Translations under genes and position numbers: made by a program
Part shown: positions 1 to 5,969 of the stretch, in pieces
Layout: every line of letters begins with the position of its first letter
Position numbering within the stretch: position 1 is the first letter of the stretch
The notes under the pieces: model-generated
The model's database searches: none
The model's input: only the letters and a program-made list of their open reading frames with translations
What the model was told of the DNA's origin: nothing
IMG/VR virus record: IMGVR_UViG_3300035698_028134
Span: 1 to 35,461 of that record
DNA: 35,461 nt
Strand: one strand, 5' to 3'
Source of the DNA: a virus

Positions 1-147
1 ATTCTTTTATAAATTCCTCAGACAACTTCTGATTACAACTAATCCATGTCCAATCAACTTTATTCTCAAATTCTTTTATAAATTCCTCAGACAACTTCTG
101 ATTACAACTAATCCCTGTCCAATCAACTTTATTCTCAAATTCTTTTA
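1..147. repeat. 69-bp in-frame tandem repeat
   Basis: Two 69-bp units (1-69 and 70-138) are followed by the first 9 bases of a third (139-147). The two full units differ at only one base that I can see (a in ccatgtc against c in ccctgtc), so the duplication is recent or kept homogeneous. The period is a multiple of three and encodes 23 residues on the minus strand. The array may continue beyond the left edge. Confidence 0.95.
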
Positions 148-211
148 CGGAACAATTTAACTTTAATTTCTCAATTAATTGTTCAATTTCTTTTTTTAAT
201 AATTTTGTCAT
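1..211 (-). CDS. 23-residue repeat protein, 3' end off the window
   Basis: An ATG at 211 opens a frame that runs uninterrupted off the left edge (70 codons visible). A lysine/glutamate-rich N-terminus (about 22 residues) is followed by 23-residue repeats with the core VDWTxISCNQKLSEEFI; position x changes from Gly to Trp between the two copies through one base. Repeats of this DW..IS..Q.LSE.FI type are, from memory, common in large DNA viruses and phages, with no settled function. They probably form short helical repeats; I do not assign a role. The gene follows RNase HI on the same strand with a 52-bp gap. Confidence 0.65.
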   Translation of the reverse strand, partial: MTKLLKKEIEQLIEKLKLNCSVKEFENKVDWTGISCNQKLSEEFIKEFENKVDWTWISCNQKLSEEFIKE

Positions 212-263
212 AATATCAATATTAATTTTTACAAAAATAAACTAAAATATAATAAGAAACAAT

Positions 264-713
264 TTAAATTAGTAAACTTGTAATTTGTTTCTTAGCTTTT
301 TGATCTACATATCTTATTTCAGGATGACTTCTTGGTATCCTGACCATCTCAATTCCTGTTTCCGAAACAAGATTATATAATATAAACCACAGCTCCTGAT
401 TTTTCACCAGTTGCTTATCATAATTGACCCATCCATTTTTCAGCCACTTATCAACCCAGCCCTCATTTATTCCATTGGCCATATAAGCACAATCTGTAAA
501 CAATACACATTTTCCTAGCGTTAGTGCCTGTGGTATTTTTTTAAATGACCTGAGCGCCTCTATTGCAGCTTTCAGCTCCATTTGGTTGTTTGTAGTATTC
601 TCTTGTTTTCCAGAATTCTCTGTAATTTTTACCTTATCTTCAAAAACTGAAAACCCCCAACCGCCAACATGAGTCTTTTGGTTACATGCACCATCTGTAT
701 ACATCTCAATCAT
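264..713 (-). CDS. rnhA: Ribonuclease HI
   Basis: A 149-residue protein with the RNase HI catalytic layout: D7 in TDGAC, E46 in QMELKAAIEAL, D74 in LFTDCAYMANGI, then H130 and D137 (YVDQKAK) near the C-terminus, matching the DEDD active site plus catalytic-loop histidine. It cleaves RNA in RNA:DNA hybrids; in a phage the likely job is removing Okazaki primers, which fits its place beside a replicative polymerase. The start ATG (713) lies inside the end of the nucleotidase gene (8-base overlap, ATGATTGA), suggesting translational coupling. A second in-frame ATG at 704 would trim three residues. The gene is complete and no key residue is missing. Confidence 0.93.
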   Translation of the reverse strand: MIEMYTDGACNQKTHVGGWGFSVFEDKVKITENSGKQENTTNNQMELKAAIEALRSFKKIPQALTLGKCVLFTDCAYMANGINEGWVDKWLKNGWVNYDKQLVKNQELWFILYNLVSETGIEMVRIPRSHPEIRYVDQKAKKQITSLLI

Positions 714-1227
714 TATCTAAAAATTTAATAATATCACCGTCCAAATGTCTTTTTAAATTATATTCCTCATCTAAATATGAAATAACACTGACCCATCCAG
801 GGAATTTTTCAGAACCAAAATGTATATGTTCCCATTCAGGTTCAAATAAACCCGTGTGAACATTATCATCTATAAGGAAATCTCCCCTCACTACAGTTTT
901 ATCTGGAGCTAACATTAATTTTTTGCACATATCTATACCAAGATACTTCTCAACCCACACTCTCTTCTCTGTGTAATTAAGGGGGTTTCTGAATGATGGT
1001 CTTGTCAATAAAAAAACATTGAAATATTTATTAAGAAATCGCATTGCCTCTATTGCACCATAAATTGGTTCTAAATTTTCAAAAAATTTATATTGAGCCT
1101 GAGGATAGGCCTGTTCTGGGTATAGAGATATTGCTTCCCTGTATGCCTTGTAATAATTAGCAACGACACCATCCATGTCTACATAAATTGTTGCTTCTTT
1201 ATCAAAATACTCTTTTAAATCCTGCAT
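706..1227 (-). CDS. HAD-family 5'(3')-deoxyribonucleotidase-like protein
   Basis: Starting at the ATG at 1227 gives 173 residues. HAD motif I is VDMDGVVANY (about residues 16-25), with the nucleophile and acid aspartates; motif II is LLTRPS; the later lysine and acidic pair lie in DKTVVRGDFLIDDN. This order is typical of the NT5C cytosolic deoxyribonucleotidase family, which dephosphorylates nucleoside monophosphates, so it may adjust nucleotide pools during replication. The frame stays open upstream to 1335, but that part overlaps the dnaE 3' end and does not look like HAD sequence. The chosen start overlaps dnaE by 26 bases. The exact substrate cannot be read from sequence. Confidence 0.8.
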   Translation of the reverse strand: MQDLKEYFDKEATIYVDMDGVVANYYKAYREAISLYPEQAYPQAQYKFFENLEPIYGAIEAMRFLNKYFNVFLLTRPSFRNPLNYTEKRVWVEKYLGIDMCKKLMLAPDKTVVRGDFLIDDNVHTGLFEPEWEHIHFGSEKFPGWVSVISYLDEEYNLKRHLDGDIIKFLDND

Positions 1228-2272
1228 TTTTTTTAAAATTTGTAAATCCTTTTTCACTTTTAACAAAACTCGAAACATAAACTCCACCCTTTTCAAGATG
1301 GGGTCTAATTTTCTGATACATTCCACCAAATACACGAAGTCTCATGGTGTTTATACCATCCCCCACTTTCAATTCAGCATATTTACTTCCCTGATTCCTG
1401 CCACTAGAAACTGTCATTTCTCTTACTGATTCCAAGACAAAAAAGTAATAGTCATCATTATCAAAGTTTATTATACTCTCGATAACTCTTTTTGCCTTTT
1501 TTGCTAACATTTCTTTTATGCTTGCCATTTCCTTGATCTTCTCCAAATTAAACCCAGAAACCTCTACAAATTCCATCTGTATCTGTTTCTCAGTAGTTGT
1601 ATGATGTTGTGAAGTATCCAACTTTGATATCAGAGATTCATCATTCATATCAAAGAGTGCCATTTGACCCTGTGAACTTTTCTTCTTTTTCTTTTTATTT
1701 CGTAGTTCAACAAGGTACTCTCTAGACTCTGACCAGTCATCAAATACACCTGCTTTTATACAAGCCTCATATGATGTTTTATTAAACTTAGAGAGGGGGA
1801 GATCAAAAAATTCTAATAAATTTACTACATCAAATGTTTTATTAATTTTTTCTAATTCACTCATCAGTTCGGCATATGCTTTGTCTCCAAAACCACTTAT
1901 GGCAGAAAATCCCATAGAGACTTCTTTTTCTCCTGTCATGGTCCATTTCCAACCTGATTTTCTGGAGGGGGGTTTAATTTCTATTCCTTTTGAAATTGCG
2001 GATGAAATTGTCCCCGTTACCCATTTCTCTTCCTTTTCCTTTCCACCACTTGTTTTTGGATGATTCAAAAGAGAAGCATAAAATTCAGTTGGATAATAAT
2101 GTTTTAAATATAAAGTTTGAGCAGCTAAGTATGAATATGAAAGTGAATGACTGTTTGAAACACATATATCATTTGCGTAATAATTATGAAATTTTGAATC
2201 TATCTCTAAATCGTAAGTCTCAATCTCTCCTATTTCTTGTAATTCTATTATTTCTTCAAACTCTTCAAACAT
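1202..2272 (-). CDS. dnaE: DNA polymerase III alpha, fragment 3 of 3 (C-intein B + C-terminal extein)
   Basis: Residues 1-40 are a C-terminal split-intein half ending ICVSN, followed by +1 Ser and an extein starting SHSLSYSYLAAQTLYLK. The extein continues the DnaE motif GYSFNK-SHS, the equivalent of GFNKSHSAAY in bacterial alpha subunits. It holds the end of the fingers region, a helix-hairpin-helix part, a beta-clamp-binding-like pentapeptide QMALF (residues 203-207, after a lysine run) and a C-terminal OB-fold-like segment. The extein is 316 residues. The ATG at 2272 lies within the 3' end of the preceding endonuclease gene (25-base overlap). It works only after trans-splicing to fragment 2. 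Confidence 0.93.
   Translation of the reverse strand: MFEEFEEIIELQEIGEIETYDLEIDSKFHNYYANDICVSNSHSLSYSYLAAQTLYLKHYYPTEFYASLLNHPKTSGGKEKEEKWVTGTISSAISKGIEIKPPSRKSGWKWTMTGEKEVSMGFSAISGFGDKAYAELMSELEKINKTFDVVNLLEFFDLPLSKFNKTSYEACIKAGVFDDWSESREYLVELRNKKKKKKSSQGQMALFDMNDESLISKLDTSQHHTTTEKQIQMEFVEVSGFNLEKIKEMASIKEMLAKKAKRVIESIINFDNDDYYFFVLESVREMTVSSGRNQGSKYAELKVGDGINTMRLRVFGGMYQKIRPHLEKGGVYVSSFVKSEKGFTNFKKNAGFKRVF
2153..2272 (-). other. Split intein B, C-terminal half (40 aa)
   Basis: This stretch encodes the intein C-half that opens DnaE fragment 3. It contains a block F-like segment (YDLEIDSKFHNYYA) and the C-terminal ICVSN; the last residue is the catalytic Asn, the usual penultimate His is Ser, and the +1 extein residue is Ser. 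It is strongly acidic: I count 12 Asp/Glu against one Lys. Its partner is the basic N-half at 3248-3529. Confidence 0.92.
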
Positions 2273-3198
2273 TTTTTAATATTTTCAATATTATTAATTA
2301 TATCATATTCCCACAATTCAATTAACTTATATTCATTTTTATCCTCTACAAACTTACGCTTTCTTTTATCCCTTTCAAAATTATTTTTTTGCATTTTATT
2401 TTTTGGAATTGCATGACGAGTTTTTGGATTGCAATGAAAATAATCTCCTTGAACCTCTATTAAATAATTTTCCATTTTAAAATCAAATACAAAATTTCCA
2501 TATCTAAATTCTTCTTGAAAAAACTTATCTTTTTCTCCAAAAATTTCCTCTAATACTTCTCTTGTTTTTCTATGTGGTAAACTATTTGTTTGAGGAAAAC
2601 AGCCTTTCTTAAAACGTAAAATTGTTTTTTCTCTCATTATTTGTTTTGATTCTTCAGAATGCTTACACCCCGTATGACCATGAATTTTCCTAATACTAGC
2701 GCTCTCAGACATTTTTTTCAATGTATACTCTGAAAACTCCATACCCTTTCTATCCTCAGATATTTTTTTAACTATATCATTAGTTTCTTTTGTCAAACCA
2801 TCATTCCAAGCTTTTAATCCATACATAGGATTTCTTTTTCCCTTTCGATCAACTTTCATTTTTTCAACATGATTTTTAAAATCATCATTATTTTCTGAGA
2901 TATGTTTTGTCATTTTTTCCCAACTGCAAGAACTACTATATTTTCCAAATAATATAGAGCCCGCAAGTTTATAGCTAACCAAATCATTTGTTACTGGACA
3001 TCTTGGAATATCATAAAATTCATCTAAAATTTCTAATATATTTTTATTATATTTTTTCTTATAATAAAAGTCTGCTATTTGTGAATTATAGTAACTTTTT
3101 CTTTTTATTGTTTTTTTAAGCTCTTCCTTTATTTTTGACATAGGAATTTCTTTTTTAGTAATGATATCTTTTTTAAAGTCAATTTTTATTTTTTTCAT
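2248..3198 (-). CDS. Vsr-like homing endonuclease between dnaE fragments 2 and 3
   Basis: A 316-residue free-standing endonuclease. The middle carries NUMOD3-like DNA-binding motifs (KGKRNPMYGLKAWNDG, residues about 118-133). The C-terminal quarter has the Vsr-like nuclease pattern FVFDFKMENYLIEVQGDYFHCN followed by a basic helix and KLIELWEYDI, as in the EDxHD homing endonucleases. It sits exactly in the gap between the N- and C-halves of split intein B, so its likely target is the uninterrupted dnaE of related phages. Its stop (2248) lies inside the next dnaE fragment, so the C-intein may be translationally coupled to it. The ATG at 3198 directly abuts a hairpin. Confidence 0.87.
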   Translation of the reverse strand: MKKIKIDFKKDIITKKEIPMSKIKEELKKTIKRKSYYNSQIADFYYKKKYNKNILEILDEFYDIPRCPVTNDLVSYKLAGSILFGKYSSSCSWEKMTKHISENNDDFKNHVEKMKVDRKGKRNPMYGLKAWNDGLTKETNDIVKKISEDRKGMEFSEYTLKKMSESASIRKIHGHTGCKHSEESKQIMREKTILRFKKGCFPQTNSLPHRKTREVLEEIFGEKDKFFQEEFRYGNFVFDFKMENYLIEVQGDYFHCNPKTRHAIPKNKMQKNNFERDKRKRKFVEDKNEYKLIELWEYDIINNIENIKKCLKSLKK

Positions 3199-3234
3199 AT
3201 TTCACTCTTTAGTTTGTAATAAATAGAGTGAAAT
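3199..3234 (-). promoter_or_regulatory. Start-adjacent hairpin with the late-promoter-like motif at its loop
   Basis: On the coding strand a perfect 10-bp stem (ATTTCACTCT / AGAGTGAAAT) ends at the base before the endonuclease ATG. The 16-base loop plus the end of the 5' arm contain CTATTTATTA (3217-3226), a variant of the CTATTTATAA motif. A read-through transcript could fold and hide the start; a transcript starting downstream of the motif would lack the 5' arm. Confidence 0.65.
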
Positions 3235-3244
3235 TTATTAAAAC

Positions 3245-4852
3245 TTACTTTATTTTAATTTTTAATTTATTTTTAATAATTTCTTCTAAAGTTTTCATAC
3301 CAAATTCAGTCATAATTTTATGATCTTTTATGCATTCTAATATTTTTCCTGATTTTGTTTTTATTTTAAAAATTTTCTTTTTACCATTTTTATGAATATC
3401 CTTTACAACATTAAACTCATCTTTTTTAGTTATTGGATTAAATCCTAGAATTTTTTCTCCTATATTTACATCTAACATACTAATTTCTCCTCTATTCTCC
3501 GTTATAATTTTATGATTTTTGCTTAAACATTTATTAAATGAATATCCCAAATACTTAATTAACCATTCTTTTATTTTATTGAGATCAAATTCATTAAATC
3601 CATTATTTAAAGCACCCGTCGTAAACATTCCCCAGTATTTCTGGAAATCTCTATACTTCTTACTATATTTTTCTTTATCTGTTAAAATATCACCATTTAA
3701 TTCTTTTTCAATCATCTTCCCAGCTTTGTCCATAGCTCTTCGTAGCATATCACCATCTCCAAGACTCATACCGCCAATTTCTTTGCCTATAAACATAAGT
3801 TGCTCCTGAAAAATTAAAACCCCCTTAGATTCTCTTAAAATGGGTTCTAGAGCAATATGAGCATATTCTATGTTGTCAGGTTCAAATTTATTTTTTACAT
3901 ATTCCTCGTGAGCCTTGATTCCCATAGGACCTGGACGATAAAGAGCATTTGCAGCAACAAGTTCTGTAAAGTCCTCTGTTTGCATGTTTCTTATCAACCC
4001 ATTCATTCCAGGACTCTCAAACTGAAATATACCTTGATTCATTCCGAGTCTAAGTTCTGCATATAAATTTGGGTCACTTAAATCTACATAATCAATTTTT
4101 TCTTGTATATTAATCCCTTTAGTTTTCTTGATGAGTTTTACGGCATCCTTTATTACATTTAACGTTTCAAGTTTAAGGCGATCAAGTTTTAATATTCCAA
4201 GAGTTGATAAATCCTTTCCTGATTTGTCAGACTCCTGAAAAGCTGTTACAATACTTTTTTGTTTTGGGATTATGTTTGTGGGAATATGCTCCCAACAAGC
4301 TGAGGGGGTTATTACAACTCCAGCTGCATGTTGCCCAATTCCTCTTATTTGCCCTTGTAGCTTAAGTGTTTGTTTTAAAATAAGTTCATTGTCTGGACTA
4401 GTCAACCAATTTCTTACTTTATCTGAACATTCTGCACTTTGCGGATAATCCCTAAACCAGGTTGCCAGGTTATAATCTACTTTTAACCAATCTGGCATCT
4501 CATTAGTTACCATTGATACACCTGATTCATAACTTGTATCCCCACCATAAGCCCTTACAACATCTTTTAAACATCCTTTTTCACTAAATGTAGAAAAAGT
4601 TGAGACTGCCAAAATTCTCTCTTTACCATATTTTTGAATTAAAAAATCGTTTGTTATATGGTCAGTGTCTTTTTCAAAATCTATGTCAAGATCAGGAGGT
4701 GAATTGTGAACTAAAATGCTGATTTCTAAGTTATTACAAGAATTAGTTTTATTAGCTCTAGCAAAAAATAAATTATCCTTATCAAAAGATAAATCATAAA
4801 CCATTCCTTTTTCCTTTATTTTTTTTATTTTTTTTATCTTAGAAATTTTCAT
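3245..4852 (-). CDS. dnaE: DNA polymerase III alpha, fragment 2 of 3 (C-intein A + palm/thumb/fingers + N-intein B)
   Basis: Residues 1-50 are C-intein A (ending LVHN), followed by +1 Ser and extein SPPDLDIDFEKD, the PDxDxDF catalytic motif with two metal-binding aspartates. The third catalytic Asp is in GILKLDRLKLETLNVI. Further DnaE landmarks are GQIRGIGQHAAGVVI, GIFQFESPGM, ALYRPGPM and VLIFQEQLM. The 391-residue extein ends IKYLGYSFNK, where N-intein B (94 aa, starting CLSKNHKIIT) takes over to the stop. The fragment therefore carries an intein half at each end and must be joined twice. Its start overlaps the preceding endonuclease gene by 14 bases. Confidence 0.94.
   Translation of the reverse strand: MKISKIKKIKKIKEKGMVYDLSFDKDNLFFARANKTNSCNNLEISILVHNSPPDLDIDFEKDTDHITNDFLIQKYGKERILAVSTFSTFSEKGCLKDVVRAYGGDTSYESGVSMVTNEMPDWLKVDYNLATWFRDYPQSAECSDKVRNWLTSPDNELILKQTLKLQGQIRGIGQHAAGVVITPSACWEHIPTNIIPKQKSIVTAFQESDKSGKDLSTLGILKLDRLKLETLNVIKDAVKLIKKTKGINIQEKIDYVDLSDPNLYAELRLGMNQGIFQFESPGMNGLIRNMQTEDFTELVAANALYRPGPMGIKAHEEYVKNKFEPDNIEYAHIALEPILRESKGVLIFQEQLMFIGKEIGGMSLGDGDMLRRAMDKAGKMIEKELNGDILTDKEKYSKKYRDFQKYWGMFTTGALNNGFNEFDLNKIKEWLIKYLGYSFNKCLSKNHKIITENRGEISMLDVNIGEKILGFNPITKKDEFNVVKDIHKNGKKKIFKIKTKSGKILECIKDHKIMTEFGMKTLEEIIKNKLKIKIK
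3248..3529 (-). other. Split intein B, N-terminal half (94 aa)
   Basis: It begins with the nucleophile Cys (TGT at 3527-3529), directly after extein GYSFNK. A block A-like segment (CLSKNHKIITENRGE) and a block B-like segment (LECIKDHKIM, with the histidine) are visible. It ends at a normal stop codon. It is strongly basic: I count 23 Lys/Arg against 12 Asp/Glu, with the tail KNKLKIKIK. The matching C-half is acidic. Confidence 0.92.
4703..4852 (-). other. Split intein A, C-terminal half (50 aa)
   Basis: It opens DnaE fragment 2 with a lysine-rich head (MKISKIKKIKKIKEKG), then a block F-like stretch (VYDLSFDKDNLFFA) and the C-terminal ILVHN with canonical His-Asn; the +1 extein residue is Ser. 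I count 11 Lys/Arg against 5 Asp/Glu. It pairs with the acidic N-half at 5956-6237. Confidence 0.93.
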
Positions 4853-5918
4853 TTTTTAATTCTTCTTTAATAAAACTTAAGACAACCTCTTTATTTTCTT
4901 TCCAATCTTTTTCCCAAATCTCTATCAACTTACAATTTAATATATTGATTATTTCATTTTTTCTTTTTAAATCTTCTTTCCAAATTTCTTTAGCACTCTT
5001 GTTTTTATTTTTATGATAAAAATTATGATCATAAATTTCTGAATTACAATGCCAATAATCTCCCATTACTTCTATTACTAAATTATATTTTTCATTATAA
5101 TAATCTAATTTATAAAACCTTTTATCGTCCACTGGAACTACCTTTTGTCCTTTTTTAGATGTTTTATAATAAGCATGCTTTTCTTCTAAAATATTATTTA
5201 CCTCATTTACTATTTCTGTTTCTAATTTTGAACTTTCATTAAAATTTGAATTTAATTTATATACATTATCAAGCTGCCATTCATAATCAAAAAATAAATT
5301 TTCAACTCCATATTTATTAAACATAGTTGTGGTAACCGCAGAATAATGACCTCCTCTACATAAAAACCAATCATGCCCATATCTTTCTTTTATTGTATTA
5401 GATATTTTTTCCTTAATTTTTTTGCACTGTATAGGAGAAGTTAGCCCAGATGTTCCTAATGATTTATTTAATGAAAATTCATATTTTTCCCTATATTCTT
5501 TAGTGTTATAATAAAAAGATTTATATTCTTTTTCATCTATTAAATATGCATTTGTAAAAAACTTTAAACCCGTTCTGGTTGGATGTAAGCTTTGTATGTC
5601 TACTCTATCATAAAACTTATTATATATTTCAACACTAGATTGAGTTAAAGAAAACAATCCATTTTCTGTTTTTAATTTTACAATTTTTCTCCCACTGTGT
5701 TTTGTATATATAACATCTTTTATTTTTCCTTTTTCTTCTTTGTTTACAAAACACTTTTTGCCTTTTAAATTTTCTAAAGAAACATTTAATTCTAATTTAT
5801 ATGGCCACTTCTCTTTTTCTTTTAAAGTTGACTTTTTAAAATCAAAAAACTCTCTTAAAACTTTATCAAGTTCTTTTTTGTTTTCAAATTTTCTTTTTAA
5901 TAAATCTTCTTTTTTCAT
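4839..5918 (-). CDS. Vsr-like homing endonuclease between dnaE fragments 1 and 2
   Basis: A 359-residue protein from the ATG at 5918; a TTG two codons earlier is a weaker alternative. The C-terminal third has the Vsr-like signature YNLVIEVMGDYWHCN, then a long basic helix and LIEIWEKDW, the EDxHD homing endonuclease layout also seen in the 2248-3198 gene. The rest is Lys/Glu-rich with a possible KGKIKDV-type DNA-binding segment and is otherwise unassigned. It occupies the gap of split intein A, so it probably cuts intact dnaE at the catalytic PDxDxDF site. Its 3' end overlaps the next dnaE fragment by 14 bases. Confidence 0.85.
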   Translation of the reverse strand: MKKEDLLKRKFENKKELDKVLREFFDFKKSTLKEKEKWPYKLELNVSLENLKGKKCFVNKEEKGKIKDVIYTKHSGRKIVKLKTENGLFSLTQSSVEIYNKFYDRVDIQSLHPTRTGLKFFTNAYLIDEKEYKSFYYNTKEYREKYEFSLNKSLGTSGLTSPIQCKKIKEKISNTIKERYGHDWFLCRGGHYSAVTTTMFNKYGVENLFFDYEWQLDNVYKLNSNFNESSKLETEIVNEVNNILEEKHAYYKTSKKGQKVVPVDDKRFYKLDYYNEKYNLVIEVMGDYWHCNSEIYDHNFYHKNKNKSAKEIWKEDLKRKNEIINILNCKLIEIWEKDWKENKEVVLSFIKEELKNENF

Positions 5919-5923
5919 ACACA

Positions 5924-5969
5924 ATCTTTATCTATAAATATAGAAAAAAACTTTAAAAAGTATAAAGAT
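5924..5969 (-). promoter_or_regulatory. Hairpin upstream of endonuclease start, late-promoter-like motif in the loop
   Basis: On the coding strand ATCTTTAT (5969-5962, inside the last codons of dnaE fragment 1) pairs with ATAAAGAT (5931-5924), five bases before the ATG. The roughly 30-base loop contains CTATATTTATAG, including the TATTTATA motif (motif copy at 5932-5941). It has the same topology as the hairpin at 3199-3234, with unrelated stem sequence. Confidence 0.55.

Noticed and set aside
1-147. Direct repeats at the left end as a possible CRISPR array
   Set aside because: The units are contiguous with no spacers, have a 69-bp period and stay in frame as coding repeats.
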